Shown piece by piece: positions 18,724-28,233 of a DNA stretch of 64,000 nucleotides. The DNA is taken from NCBI GenBank assembly GCA_046302135.1, contig JBKCIQ010000047.1, positions 1-64,000 on the forward strand, in the 5' to 3' direction. The stretch's first letter is position 1, and every line of letters begins with the position of its first letter. The stretch comes from AM-1111 sp046302135 (lineage in GTDB: Bacteria; Bacteroidota; Bacteroidia; B-17B0; Aurantibacillaceae). Below the pieces are notes generated by a model that saw nothing but the letters and a program-made list of their open reading frames with translations, was not told the origin of the DNA and did not search any database. A program made the position numbers and the translations under genes.

Positions 18724-19695
18724 ATGAAAAGAGTTTTAATTACAGGCGCAGCAGGTTTTCTAGGGTCTCATCTTTGTGATCGATTCATCAAAGAAGGTTT
18801 TCATGTTATCGGAATGGACAATTTAATTACCGGTGACTTGAAAAATATTGAACATCTTTTTAAACTGGAACGTTTTGAATTTTATCATCATGATGTTTCA
18901 AAATTTGTTTTTGTACCTGGAGAATTGGACTACATCCTTCACTTCGCATCACCTGCAAGTCCTATTGATTATCTTAAAATTCCAATTCAAACATTAAAGG
19001 TTTCTTCCTTGGGAACGCACAATATTTTAGGCTTAGCAAGAGTGAAAAAGGCTCGTGTTTTGGTTGCCTCAACATCTGAAGTCTATGGTGACCCTGTTGT
19101 ACATCCACAAACAGAGGAATATTGGGGAAATGTAAATCCCGTTGGGCCGAGAGGGTGTTACGATGAAGCAAAAAGATTCATGGAAGCATTAACCATGGCC
19201 TATCATGATTATCACCAGCTAGAAACCAGAATAGTACGAATTTTCAATACTTACGGCCCGCGTATGCGTTTGAATGACGGTAGGGTTTTACCGGCTTTCA
19301 TTGGTCAGGCACTGCGTGGAGAAGATTTAACCATGTTTGGCGATGGGTCTCAGACAAGAAGTTTTTGTTATGTAGATGATTTGATAGATGGAATTTATCG
19401 ATTACTATTAAGTGATTATCATCTGCCTGTGAACGTTGGAAATCCTTCGGAGATTACAATCAAAGAATTTGGCGAAGAGATCTTGAAATTAACAGGTGCA
19501 AATCAGAAATTAATTTCTTTACCATTACCAAAGGATGATCCAAAACAAAGAAGACCGGACATAAGTAAAGCAATGGAGATTTTGGGATGGGAGCCAAAAG
19601 TAAGTCGTTCCGAAGGATTGAAAATTACTTATGAGTATTTTAAAAATTTGCCAAAGGACGAGCTTTACAAAACAGAGCACAGAAACTTCAAATAA
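18724..19695 (+). CDS. uxs: UDP-glucuronate decarboxylase (UDP-xylose synthase)
   Basis: A 323-residue short-chain dehydrogenase/reductase. NAD loop GAAGFLGSHLCDRF; catalytic residues in ASTSEVYGDP and Tyr146-x3-Lys150 within VNPVGPRGCYDEAKRFMEAL, which is the signature that separates UDP-xylose synthases from 4,6-dehydratases; then RIFNTYGPRMRLNDGRVLP and GDGSQTRSFCYVDDL. It converts UDP-glucuronate to UDP-xylose with a bound NAD. It begins 12 bases after ugd, so the two enzymes form a UDP-glucose to UDP-xylose module feeding the glycosyltransferases. Confidence 0.93.
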   Translation: MKRVLITGAAGFLGSHLCDRFIKEGFHVIGMDNLITGDLKNIEHLFKLERFEFYHHDVSKFVFVPGELDYILHFASPASPIDYLKIPIQTLKVSSLGTHNILGLARVKKARVLVASTSEVYGDPVVHPQTEEYWGNVNPVGPRGCYDEAKRFMEALTMAYHDYHQLETRIVRIFNTYGPRMRLNDGRVLPAFIGQALRGEDLTMFGDGSQTRSFCYVDDLIDGIYRLLLSDYHLPVNVGNPSEITIKEFGEEILKLTGANQKLISLPLPKDDPKQRRPDISKAMEILGWEPKVSRSEGLKITYEYFKNLPKDELYKTEHRNFK

Positions 19696-19701
19696 TTTAA
19701 A

Positions 19702-20754
19702 ATGAAAAAATATTTATTATTCTTATTAGCCTTTTCAGCAAGCTGTCATTTTGCTCAGACACCTATAACAATCACATCGGCTAATATGCCTGGATCAGGT
19801 GACACAATGAGGTATTCAATTGTTTCGCCCCAAGGGTTTAGTATATCTTTTACAGGCGCCAACGTGTTCTGGAATTTCGATACAATTCAATCCATTGGTC
19901 AGGATGTTTACAGGTACAAATCCTCTTTACAGACACCTTATGCTTTTTACTTTTTAGGCCTTAATCAATATGGTTTGAAGGTCGCTGATACAGTAGGTTT
20001 AGGAACCTTTCAGTTTTTAGATGTTTATAATTTTTTCAAAAAGACGAACACCTATTTTTCAGCTGAGGGAACAGGGTTTAAATATCAGGGAATTCCGTTG
20101 GCTTCACAATATTCGGATGATGATGAAATTTACACCTTCCCTCTTAATTACGGGGATCACGACAGTACCACCTATTCTGTTACTACTGCTCTTGGAGCAA
20201 CAATTTCTTATGCGCAGAAAGGGTATAGAATTAACGATGTTGACGGATGGGGAACAGTTAAAACGCCATATGATAGTGTAAAATGTATTCGTGTGGTTTC
20301 AACATCTTATGGTGTTGACAGCATCAATTTCAATGGGTTTGGATTTTCATTCCCTAACGCGCAACGATCGTATAAATGGTTGTCGTTAACAGAAAAGATA
20401 CCGGTACTTGAGGTTAGCGGCACTTTATTTAACGGTAATTTTAATGCCAATCAGGTTAGATACAGGGATATTTATCAGGCACCTCTAACCTCTGTAGACG
20501 AATCGATTGTTGATGAAAATAACATCTATGTTTTTCCAAATCCTGCCAAAGAAGTGGTATACATTCAGAACAACTCAAAGTCTAAAATTAGTATAAGTTT
20601 GTATGACATGAGGGGAGCCGTATGCTTTAAAAATGAATCTCAGATCTCAATAAACGAAATTAAATTGAACAGCTTGCCTACTGGAGTTTATCAGGTAGTT
20701 GTTTCGGATGTTGAAAGCCGGACCATCATCACAAAAAAAATTATTTTGGAGTAG
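19702..20754 (+). CDS. Type IX secreted protein with type A sorting domain, unknown function
   Basis: A 350-residue protein with a signal peptide (MKKYLLFLLAFSASCHFAQ) and a C-terminal type A sorting domain of about 75 residues (VFPNPAKEVVYIQN, then ISLYDMRGAV, then LNSLPTGVYQVVVSD and TKKIILE). The middle part, about 240 residues, is rich in aromatic and beta-type sequence and I do not recognise it. It starts 6 bases after the UDP-xylose synthase stop, so it may be read through from the polysaccharide arm, perhaps as a surface protein bound to that polysaccharide. It converges on pheT. Confidence 0.88.
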   Translation: MKKYLLFLLAFSASCHFAQTPITITSANMPGSGDTMRYSIVSPQGFSISFTGANVFWNFDTIQSIGQDVYRYKSSLQTPYAFYFLGLNQYGLKVADTVGLGTFQFLDVYNFFKKTNTYFSAEGTGFKYQGIPLASQYSDDDEIYTFPLNYGDHDSTTYSVTTALGATISYAQKGYRINDVDGWGTVKTPYDSVKCIRVVSTSYGVDSINFNGFGFSFPNAQRSYKWLSLTEKIPVLEVSGTLFNGNFNANQVRYRDIYQAPLTSVDESIVDENNIYVFPNPAKEVVYIQNNSKSKISISLYDMRGAVCFKNESQISINEIKLNSLPTGVYQVVVSDVESRTIITKKIILE

Positions 20755-20802
20755 TTTGTTAAATCCAAGATAAATTACATTCAGGCATCCAACTATAACT
20801 GT

Positions 20803-23241
20803 TTACCTTATTTCAGCCCCAAGCTTTTCTTTAAATGTCGCCAAGAGTTTATCCATTATCTTTTCCGTTTGAAGATCTGTTAGTGTCGCTTCATTGTCTT
20901 GTAAGGTAAAACTGATGGCATAAGATTTTTTATTTGAATCAATTCTATCACCCTCATAAATATCAAAAAGATTCACATCTTTCAAGAATTTTCTTTCTGC
21001 AGAAAATGATAGGTCAATAATTTGCTTGTACTGCACCTTTTTGTCGAGAAGCAATGCTAGATCACGTCTTACTGAAGGAAACTTTGGAATTTCCTGAAAC
21101 TCAATTTTATTTTTGCCCGTCAGGTCTTGAAGCAAATCCCAATTAAAATCACTGAAAAAAACTTCCTCTTTAATATCAAACTGTTCAGCTAATTTCTTGC
21201 TAACTTTTCCAAGCCTTGCCAAAGGTTTGTTTTTCCAATTATATTCTAAACCAAATGAAATATCTGCGTCATTGTCAATTGGCGTTGAAGAGATTTTATT
21301 GACTCCAGTTTTCTCAATAATTGCATCAAAATAAGTTTTTATGGTTTGAAAATCACATTTTTTGTTTTGCCCATAAGGATTTTCATTAAATACTCTTCCG
21401 CAAATAAAAATTGCAAGTCTTCTCTCCTCTAAATATGGAAAACTTTTCTCCGCTTGGTTATTCTTAGAATAGACCCTGCCAAATTCAAATAATTTTAAGT
21501 CTGAGTTTTTCCGGTTGTTGTTATATGCTATGCTCTCCAATCCGCTGAACAGCATATTCTTCCTCAGAACCCTGAGATCTGAACTTATTGGGTTGAGTAC
21601 CGGTACCAGTAGTTCTTTATTTTCATTGTAATACTCTTCTTTCGATAAGGAAGTATTCATGATTTCATGAAACCCCAATGAAACCAATAAATCAGAAATT
21701 TTATTTTCAAGATTAAAGCTGATTGTGTTTTCGGTATTGAAGGATGAGAAGCTGATTTTACCACTTGATTCCACATTATTATATCCATAGATTCTCAATA
21801 TTTCTTCGCATACGTCCGCTTCACGTGTAACATCTGCTTTAAATGGGGGTACATCAATCAAAAGCCCGTCATTTCCTTCGGTCACTATTTGCATTCCTAA
21901 AGATGTAAGAATGTTTTTTACTTTAGTTTTTGGAATTTCTTTTCCAATCAGGTCGAAGCAATTTTTATAGGAAAAGGCGATTCTTTTAAGCGAAATTGCA
22001 TTCGGATAGACATCAATTGATTCACATGCAATATTACCACCTACAATTTCTAGAATAAGATTTGTCGCTCTTTTCAAAGCAACATGAACCATATCCGGAT
22101 CCGTTCCGCGCTCAAACCTAAAAGATGCATCTGTTTTTAAACCATGTCTGCGTGAACTCGCCCTTATCCAATCAGGTGAAAAATAAGCTGATTCCAAAAA
22201 TATTGCAGTAGTTTCATTACTTACGCCACTATTTAAACCACCAAAAACCCCAGCAAGACACATCGGTTTAACCTCATCACAAATCATCAAGTCTTTATCC
22301 GTTAATTCTCGCTCTGTTCCATCTAGCAAAACTATTTTTTCACCTTGCCCGGCAGAACGAACAACAACTTTTTTCCCCGAAATTTTGAATGCGTCGAAAG
22401 CGTGCAGAGGCTGTCCGGTCTCGTGCAACACATAATTGGTTATGTCAACAATGTTATTGATAGGTCTTACACCAATAGAGTTTAAAGAGTTCTTGAGCCA
22501 TTCAGGTGATTCACCTATCTTAATACCGGTAATAACCAAACCGCAGTATCTCTTACATGCATCTTGATTTTCAACTTCAATACTAACGTTCCACGTTCCG
22601 CTGGCATCAGGCAAATTATTGATTCCCGGCACTTCTGCTTTATGAACATCAGAATCTTTAATGCAATTCAGAATTGTTGCTAATTCTCTTGCAACGCCGT
22701 AATGAGACGCCGCATCACCTCGATTTGGTGTTAATCCGATTTCAAAAACAACATCTTCTTCTATTTTGAAGTATTCAGAGGCAGGCATTCCTACTTTGGC
22801 TTCATTATCCAAAACCATAATTCCTGCATGGCTTTTGCCAAGGCCAATTTCATCTTCAGCACACAACATCCCTTCTGAAACAGCACCTCGAATTTTAGAC
22901 TTTTTAATTACAAAAGGCTCGCCTTCCGTAGGAAATAATTTGGCTCCTACCGTTGCAACAACTACTTTTTGCCCTGCCGCAACATTCGGGGCGCCACAAA
23001 CAATATCCAATAATTCTGAGCCGCCAACATTAACTTTTGTAAGTGAAAGCTTATCCGCATCAGGGTGCTTACTTTTTTCAACTACTTCACCAATTACCAT
23101 TCCTTTCAATCCTCCCTTAATGGTCTCAACTTTTTCAATACTCTCAACCTCTAACCCAGAGCTTGTAAGAAGTTCGGCAACTTCATCGGGAGTTTGATTG
23201 AACTGAATTAATTTTTTAAGCCAAGCGAATGAGATCTTCAT
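20803..23241 (-). CDS. pheT: Phenylalanine--tRNA ligase beta subunit
   Basis: An 812-residue PheT of normal length. Domains in order: EMAP-like tRNA-binding domain (about 39-150, VVEKSKHPDADKLSLTKVNVG), B3/B4 editing domain (about 210-380, RPINNIVDITNYVLHETGQPLHAFD), B5 domain (about 400-475), the pseudo-catalytic core, and the anticodon-binding ferredoxin-like domain at the C-terminus (EIPKFPSVRRDLALLLDKKVQY onward). It forms a heterotetramer with PheS, whose gene is not in the window. Ordinary housekeeping gene. Confidence 0.97.
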   Translation of the reverse strand: MKISFAWLKKLIQFNQTPDEVAELLTSSGLEVESIEKVETIKGGLKGMVIGEVVEKSKHPDADKLSLTKVNVGGSELLDIVCGAPNVAAGQKVVVATVGAKLFPTEGEPFVIKKSKIRGAVSEGMLCAEDEIGLGKSHAGIMVLDNEAKVGMPASEYFKIEEDVVFEIGLTPNRGDAASHYGVARELATILNCIKDSDVHKAEVPGINNLPDASGTWNVSIEVENQDACKRYCGLVITGIKIGESPEWLKNSLNSIGVRPINNIVDITNYVLHETGQPLHAFDAFKISGKKVVVRSAGQGEKIVLLDGTERELTDKDLMICDEVKPMCLAGVFGGLNSGVSNETTAIFLESAYFSPDWIRASSRRHGLKTDASFRFERGTDPDMVHVALKRATNLILEIVGGNIACESIDVYPNAISLKRIAFSYKNCFDLIGKEIPKTKVKNILTSLGMQIVTEGNDGLLIDVPPFKADVTREADVCEEILRIYGYNNVESSGKISFSSFNTENTISFNLENKISDLLVSLGFHEIMNTSLSKEEYYNENKELLVPVLNPISSDLRVLRKNMLFSGLESIAYNNNRKNSDLKLFEFGRVYSKNNQAEKSFPYLEERRLAIFICGRVFNENPYGQNKKCDFQTIKTYFDAIIEKTGVNKISSTPIDNDADISFGLEYNWKNKPLARLGKVSKKLAEQFDIKEEVFFSDFNWDLLQDLTGKNKIEFQEIPKFPSVRRDLALLLDKKVQYKQIIDLSFSAERKFLKDVNLFDIYEGDRIDSNKKSYAISFTLQDNEATLTDLQTEKIMDKLLATFKEKLGAEIR

Positions 23242-23311
23242 GTTAATTTTTGTGTTTTACAGAGTTGCATTTATCATTCAACAAATAGGCAATGCTAAAA
23301 ATCAAAAGCAA

Positions 23312-23333
23312 CGCAACTGAAATTCAAGTTGCG
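23312..23333 (-). terminator. Hairpin terminator after the porin gene
   Basis: CGCAACT at 23312-23318 pairs with AGTTGCG at 23327-23333, with three further inner pairs across a one-base bulge. Read on the minus strand the stem is followed by a T-rich run (TTGCTTTTGATTTTT). It lies 36 bases after the porin stop codon. Confidence 0.5.
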
Positions 23334-23368
23334 AAATTAGTTAAATAATAAAATTGAAATACTTTTAC

Positions 23369-24502
23369 TTAAAACGAAATTAAAAGAGCTGTCGTAAATG
23401 TGGTTTTATTATCTGTAAACCCATCAGAGTTATAAAATATAGAGTCATCAGACTTCATGTATTTGGCTTCAGTTCTCCACATTACATTTTTAAACGGTTT
23501 GTAGTCGAAGTTTAGTGAGGCACCGATACAGTTGTATGCGGCAAGACGGTAGGCGCCTGTATTCATGTCTACAACAGTGGTCGGAGTAACAATGACCATA
23601 TTTTTATCCCAATATTCCTCAAATCTAAGCCCCATGTTTATTTTTTTACTCGGAGAATATCTGAACTGTAAGCTACCGCCATGCCATGCGTCCCATTTCC
23701 TATCAACTGAGTCAACTTTGACTTGTTGTTGAACACCAATATCCATTGCTAGTACCATAGAAAATTTATCGGAAGGATTCCACACAAAGTTTAAATCATG
23801 AAACAAACGGTATTGTTTTGCCGTGTCTGCCTTTTCGTTGCCTGCAAAACTACAGGAGTTAATAGTTAGCTTAGTTGTTGGCTTGAATGTGATTAGTGTA
23901 CCTAGCGCCTTGTCTCCATTTGTTTCTTTTATGTTTTGCCACCCGTTCAGTATTAAGAACGTGAATGCCCATTTTCCTCCTTTGTCGTAATTAAGTTTTG
24001 CTCCTGTTTCAAAGTAAGGTGAGTTTTCTGCAATTAATGAGCGAGTTAGGGTAATGTTGTCTTTTCCAATGGCTGTTTCATAGCCAATATGGCTTGGAAA
24101 CACTCCGACATCCAGCCAAAGGTTTTTTTTGATTTTGAATCCAACACTTGCTTCGTAAATATTTTGTAAGAGTACAGGTTCTGCGGCAAGGTTGTACTGT
24201 GCGTAATGTCCTGTCATTAAACTAAGTTGCCCTCTGTGATTGTCGTCCGAGTAGCCAATTTTGATCATTCCTAGGTTGAGATTTATCTCATTTCTTTGGG
24301 CATGATTATAATAAAAAGGTTGTTTGACTTGATTTTTCTGTGCATCAAGATCGTATGCATAATAATTTTCAATATAAGCCCCTAAAATTATTTTTCCGGT
24401 AGTGTCTTGTTTTTTTATAGAGTCGTTTTGACCAAAGTAGGTGTTATTTGATAATAATATTAGTAAAGTTATACCAAATGTAGCGCGGAGGGGTTTTTTC
24501 AT
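23369..24502 (-). CDS. Outer-membrane beta-barrel porin (BBP2-like)
   Basis: A 377-residue outer-membrane protein. From the ATG at 24502 it has a clear signal peptide (MKKPLRATFGITLLILLSN up to NTYFGQ); a longer frame begins 15 codons upstream but would spoil this, so the shorter start is chosen. The mature part has alternating aromatic beta strands (GAYIENYYAYDLDA, RGQLSLMTGHYAQYN, LWLDVGVFPSHIGYE, MGLRFEEYWDKNMV) and ends in phenylalanine, as barrel proteins do. It resembles the putative porin BBP2 family of Bacteroidota. Its solute is unknown. Confidence 0.85.
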   Translation of the reverse strand: MKKPLRATFGITLLILLSNNTYFGQNDSIKKQDTTGKIILGAYIENYYAYDLDAQKNQVKQPFYYNHAQRNEINLNLGMIKIGYSDDNHRGQLSLMTGHYAQYNLAAEPVLLQNIYEASVGFKIKKNLWLDVGVFPSHIGYETAIGKDNITLTRSLIAENSPYFETGAKLNYDKGGKWAFTFLILNGWQNIKETNGDKALGTLITFKPTTKLTINSCSFAGNEKADTAKQYRLFHDLNFVWNPSDKFSMVLAMDIGVQQQVKVDSVDRKWDAWHGGSLQFRYSPSKKINMGLRFEEYWDKNMVIVTPTTVVDMNTGAYRLAAYNCIGASLNFDYKPFKNVMWRTEAKYMKSDDSIFYNSDGFTDNKTTFTTALLISF

Positions 24503-24634
24503 AAAGGCGAAAGTATGAAAAACGAACCAAAAAAAACATTTTTTCAAAAAACTCTAAAAAACAGTTTAGTTATAAAGCTTCTAAAATCTATGCATTTTCA
24601 CTTTTTTTGTTATTTACAGCGGCAATTTCAACCG

Positions 24635-24711
24635 TAACTTTGTAAGCAGCCAATTTAATAAAAACATAATGCTTTCATGTTTTTTGAATTGATATAATTT
24701 TATTAAGTTTG
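24635..24711 (+). promoter_or_regulatory. Two candidate promoters for the exbB-tonB operon
   Basis: The nearer candidate is TTTG at 24683-24686, 17 bases, then TAAGTTTG at 24704-24711, a perfect TAnnTTTG, leaving a leader of about 45 bases. A second perfect -7 element, TAACTTTG, is at 24635-24642 with TTTG 25 bases before it, which is longer than usual spacing. The operon may have tandem start sites. Confidence 0.55.
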
Positions 24712-24761
24712 GCATCCTGAATAAAACAAAATAAAAACTAAAAAATAAAAACCAACCAATC

Positions 24762-25595
24762 ATGAGCAAATCAAAAAGTTCAAAAGGCAGTTCTTCAGCA
24801 GCGGCCATATTTGCAGGAATCACTGTGGTAATTTCACTGATAGTTTCGGTATTAATTTACGCCTATGTTTTTGGTGCCGATGCAAACTTCTCTGACAATC
24901 CGGAAAATCACAAGCCGGTTGCTACATCTGTAGATGCAGTAAAGCATTATTACGGAGTTATTCATGCCGGTGGACCTATCGTGCCTCTTTTGATGACTGT
25001 TTTGCTTACTGTTATTTTCATATCTGTTGAACGTTTTATCACTCTTGCAAAAGCAGGTGGTAGTGGTAACACCGGAAAGTTTGTAAGAAATATAAAGGAT
25101 CTTTTAGCAAATCATCAGATTGACCAGGCAATTGCCGCATGCGATAAACAAAAAGGTTCACTTGCTAACGTCGTTCGCTCAGGTTTAGAAAAATACAAGC
25201 ATGTAGAAGGCGATTCATCATTGGATAAAGAACAAAAACTTGCAGCTATTCAAAAGGAATTGGAAGAAGCAACAGCGCTTGAACTTCCAATGTTGTCAAA
25301 AAACTTGGTTGTCATTTCAACATGTGCTTCTATCGGAACACTTGTTGGTCTAATTGGAACTGTATTAGGGATGATTCGTGCTTTCGGAGCTCTCGCTAAC
25401 GCTGGCGCCCCTGATACCACAGCTCTGGCAACAGGTATTTCTGAAGCCTTGATTAATACAGCAATTGGTATCATTGCCTCTTGTCTTGCAATCATTTTTT
25501 ATAACATGTTTTCTAATAAAATTGATTCCATGACTTACAGTATGGATGAGGCAAGTTTTACAATTGTTCAAGAATTTTCTGCTTCCGGAAAATAA
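24762..25595 (+). CDS. exbB: ExbB/TolQ/MotA-type proton channel
   Basis: A 277-residue inner-membrane protein. N-terminal helix at about 13-36, second helix in PIVPLLMTVLLTVIFISVERF, a cytoplasmic loop, then two helices in the conserved core LVVISTCASIGTLVGLIGTVLGMIRAF and TGISEALINTAIGIIASCLAIIFYNMF. It couples proton flow to TonB with two ExbD proteins encoded downstream. It has an extra N-terminal helix compared with E. coli ExbB, as usual in Bacteroidota. Confidence 0.94.
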   Translation: MSKSKSSKGSSSAAAIFAGITVVISLIVSVLIYAYVFGADANFSDNPENHKPVATSVDAVKHYYGVIHAGGPIVPLLMTVLLTVIFISVERFITLAKAGGSGNTGKFVRNIKDLLANHQIDQAIAACDKQKGSLANVVRSGLEKYKHVEGDSSLDKEQKLAAIQKELEEATALELPMLSKNLVVISTCASIGTLVGLIGTVLGMIRAFGALANAGAPDTTALATGISEALINTAIGIIASCLAIIFYNMFSNKIDSMTYSMDEASFTIVQEFSASGK

Positions 25596-25696
25596 TTTAT
25601 GGAATAAATGAATCTTTTGCATCAAATAGCTAAAGTCGCTGATTTAGGTTCAAAAGGTTCTTTGAAATATTAACGTTAACAAAAAAGGTTTAGGAC

Positions 25697-26392
25697 ATGC
25701 CAAAAATTAAAATGCCCAAAGGCAACCCCTCACTCGACATGACGCCGATGGTGGATTTGGCCTTCCTTTTGGTTACTTTCTTCATGCTTACAGCATCTTT
25801 CCGTGAGGCCGAGACTGTTACAGTAATTACCCCTAAGGCAAGATCAGTTGCAGATAAAGAGCTTCCAAAAAACGCCCTTGTTATTACAGTTGACCCTACA
25901 GGTCGTGTATATTTTGATGCTCAGTTAGATGGAGGTCCCGCTCCAAGGTTGGAATTACTGGATTCCATTACTGAGAATTATAAACTTAAGAACAAGCTCA
26001 ATGACAAGCTTAAGAACGAGTTCTTAAGGTGCGGATCTTTTGGAATTGCTTTGGAAAAACTACCCGAATACCTTGCTCAAAAGGATGATGTAAAGAGAAA
26101 AAAAATGAATGAAGCTGGTTTGGGTGTTCCTATCGACTCATTAAATAATCAGATAGGCAACCTTGCAACCTACGGAATGAAAATAGGGATGAGAAATTTT
26201 AAGGAAAAGCGTGAGCAGGCCAAACGTGAAAATGCCCCACTAGATAAAGAAACGGAGCGTAAAATAATGCCTAAATTGTGCATTAAAGCTGATCTTGATG
26301 CGCCTTATATTAGGGTAAAGCAGGTAATTAAGGCTTTAACCGACAGAAAGCAGTATCATTTCACCTTGATTACTACAATGGAACAGAATTAA
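25697..26392 (+). CDS. exbD: ExbD/TolR-type transport protein (first copy)
   Basis: A 231-residue protein with a short basic N-terminus, one membrane helix containing the conserved proton-handling aspartate (SLDMTPMVDLAFLLVTFFMLTASF) and a periplasmic domain that ends with APYIRVKQVIKALTDRKQYHFTLIT. The periplasmic domain holds a charged insertion of about 90 residues rich in lysine (roughly 95-180), seen also in the second copy, which is longer than in E. coli ExbD (141 residues). Confidence 0.93.
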   Translation: MPKIKMPKGNPSLDMTPMVDLAFLLVTFFMLTASFREAETVTVITPKARSVADKELPKNALVITVDPTGRVYFDAQLDGGPAPRLELLDSITENYKLKNKLNDKLKNEFLRCGSFGIALEKLPEYLAQKDDVKRKKMNEAGLGVPIDSLNNQIGNLATYGMKIGMRNFKEKREQAKRENAPLDKETERKIMPKLCIKADLDAPYIRVKQVIKALTDRKQYHFTLITTMEQN

Positions 26393-26415
26393 TTATTTAA
26401 TATTCAGATTTAACA

Positions 26416-27054
26416 ATGGCAGAAATAGCTGAAGGTGGTGGCGGTGGCCACGGCAAAGGCGGAAAAAAAAGAGCGAAGAAGCAAAGTACCAAGGTTGATA
26501 TGACGCCGATGGTTGACCTTGCATTCCTTCTGCTTACATTCTTCGTGTTAACAGCAACTTTCAATAAGAACAAGGCCATGGAAATAACATTCCCTGCTCC
26601 GCCCGATAAAAATGTTGAAATTCCTCCTGTAAACAATGCTGTTACATTTCTTCTAACTAAAGACGATAAAATTTTTTATTACGAAGAAGAGTTTGATGCA
26701 AAAGACCTTCCTCCAACCGTATTGAAGGAAGTAAGTTATGCTCCTGATGGCCAGGGCGGTGTTAGAGATCTTTTAAAAAGGAAAAACTCCGTGGCCTTTG
26801 AGGAAATGAAAAAGCTGGATGCAGAAAGGGAAAAAAGCAAAATGGCTGATTCAACTTATAAGAAAAGACTCGCGTCAATTAACAAGAAAAATTCTGCAGT
26901 TACAGTTATCATTAAATCTGATGATTTGGCTAAATACAGAAATGTAATTAATCTGATTGATGAATTGAAACTGATGAAAATAACCAAATTTGTTAACGTT
27001 GATATTACGGTTCCTGAATATGAACGATTAAAGGCCGCGGCTGGTAACAAATAA
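26416..27054 (+). CDS. exbD: ExbD/TolR-type transport protein (second copy)
   Basis: A 212-residue ExbD with a glycine- and lysine-rich N-terminal tail (GGGGGHGKGGKKRAKKQ), a helix with KVDMTPMVDLAFLLLTFFVLTATF and a periplasmic domain ending in LIDELKLMKITKFVNVDITVP. It differs from the first copy in its tail and linker, so the two may form a heteromer with ExbB. It begins 23 bases after the first copy and ends 11 bases before tonB. Confidence 0.93.
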   Translation: MAEIAEGGGGGHGKGGKKRAKKQSTKVDMTPMVDLAFLLLTFFVLTATFNKNKAMEITFPAPPDKNVEIPPVNNAVTFLLTKDDKIFYYEEEFDAKDLPPTVLKEVSYAPDGQGGVRDLLKRKNSVAFEEMKKLDAEREKSKMADSTYKKRLASINKKNSAVTVIIKSDDLAKYRNVINLIDELKLMKITKFVNVDITVPEYERLKAAAGNK

Positions 27055-27065
27055 AATTATTGATT

Positions 27066-27875
27066 ATGTTATTCAACAACTGGAACAACCCCGTATCATT
27101 TGAAAGAAATCAAATGGTATTTGCCAATCGCAACACAGCATATGGCGCTTATCAACTTAGAACGAAGTACAACAATAGGGTTATCATTGCTTTTTTTGCA
27201 ACCGCTTTCTTCTTTGTTGGAATATTAATGGCTCTGTGGTTACCTTCTCTTTTAAGCGGAACTGAGGATGACGGTCTTGGGCAAATCACAATTGACCAGC
27301 AGGAGATTAATATGGAGCAGAAAAAAGAAGATCAGGCTCCGCCTCCTCCGCCCGAACCCCCCAAGCAACAATTGATTGCTCAGGTTATGTTCGTGCCTCC
27401 TGTAATCAAGAATGACGCAAGGGAAGATACAACTCGAATCATTGACCAAGAAGAAGTAAAAGACGAAAACGTTGCCCAACAAAACATTAAAGGTCAAGAT
27501 GATTTCGTTGATCCGGGAACCACACAAACTGTGGTAGAAGAGAAAAAGGATCCTGAGATTTTTGTATATGTATCAGAGATGCCCGAATTTCCGGGTGGAA
27601 CAGGAGCACTCTACAAGTTTATTTCAAATAATATTAATTATCCTGAAACGGCTAAAGAAGCGGGAATTTCAGGTAAGTGTTTCTTGAGATTTGTTGTAGG
27701 AGCAGACGGAAAAGTTGGTAAGGTTGAAATAAATCGTGGTGTTCCTGGTTGCCCGGAGTGCGATCGTGAGGCTACAAGGGTGGTAAAGTTATTACCTGAA
27801 TTTAAACCCGGAAAAAACAATGGTCAATCCGTACCGGTGTGGTTCCAGTTGCCAATCAACTTCACGTTAAAATAA
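27066..27875 (+). CDS. tonB: Energy transducer TonB
   Basis: A 269-residue TonB. Order: cytoplasmic N-terminus (NNPVSFERNQMVFANRNTAYGAYQLR, the Bacteroidota-specific segment), one membrane helix (about 38-58), a proline-rich span with PPPPPEPPK, and a C-terminal TonB domain (about 180-269) with FPGGTGALYKFISNNINYPE and GKCFLRFVVGADGKVGKVEI. The ATG at 27066 is preferred to the TTG two codons earlier. It transmits energy from ExbB/ExbD to SusC-type outer-membrane receptors. A strong terminator follows. Confidence 0.94.
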   Translation: MLFNNWNNPVSFERNQMVFANRNTAYGAYQLRTKYNNRVIIAFFATAFFFVGILMALWLPSLLSGTEDDGLGQITIDQQEINMEQKKEDQAPPPPPEPPKQQLIAQVMFVPPVIKNDAREDTTRIIDQEEVKDENVAQQNIKGQDDFVDPGTTQTVVEEKKDPEIFVYVSEMPEFPGGTGALYKFISNNINYPETAKEAGISGKCFLRFVVGADGKVGKVEINRGVPGCPECDREATRVVKLLPEFKPGKNNGQSVPVWFQLPINFTLK

Positions 27876-27894
27876 AAAATAAAAATTGACAATC

Positions 27895-27927
27895 AAACTC
27901 CTGCAGTAAAATGCGGGAGTTTTTGTT
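27895..27927 (+). terminator. Terminator after tonB
   Basis: AAACTCCTGCA (27895-27905) pairs with TGCGGGAGTTT (27912-27922), eleven pairs with one G-U, around the loop GTAAAA, followed by TTTGTTT. It separates tonB from the small membrane protein gene, so the downstream genes may depend on readthrough or on another promoter. Confidence 0.75.
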
Positions 27928-27944
27928 TAGTAACTATTCAAAAA

Positions 27945-28196
27945 ATGAATATCCAGCCTAAAGTACTCCTTATTGTAAATTTTTTTATGGCAACTTTGGT
28001 ACTGGTTTTTGGTTTGATGCTTTTATTTACGGATGTTTTTTCAGTACCGGGACAGGGTTTACTTATTGAGAACCCAAACAGAATTATTTTAGTAGTGATA
28101 TTTATTTTTTATTCTGTTTATCGATATTTAAGAGGATGGCAGGTTTTCAAAAAGAACACCAGGGAATTGGAGAAGAAAAAATGGGAAAGAAACTGA
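27945..28196 (+). CDS. Small membrane protein of the TonB operon region, unknown function
   Basis: An 83-residue protein with two membrane helices (about 6-28, VLLIVNFFMATLVLVFGLMLLF, and 45-64, RIILVVIFIFYSVYRYL) and a basic C-terminal tail (KKNTRELEKKKWERN). Both termini should be in the cytoplasm. I do not recognise a named family, but small proteins at this place between tonB and the PstS-like gene are usual in Bacteroidota, so it is likely a true gene. It starts 18 bases after the terminator. Confidence 0.72.
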   Translation: MNIQPKVLLIVNFFMATLVLVFGLMLLFTDVFSVPGQGLLIENPNRIILVVIFIFYSVYRYLRGWQVFKKNTRELEKKKWERN

Positions 28197-28233
28197 ATTT
28201 GTTAGGCACGTTTTTTTGGACAATATTATTTAT

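Noticed and set aside
24614..24823. A 69-codon minus-strand frame upstream of exbB.
   Set aside because: It covers the promoter and first codons of exbB and has no supporting feature.
28203..28219. GGCAC-containing sequence before the PstS-like gene as a possible sigma-54 site.
   Set aside because: The -12 GC pair is absent, and the TGGCAC element itself has a mismatch.
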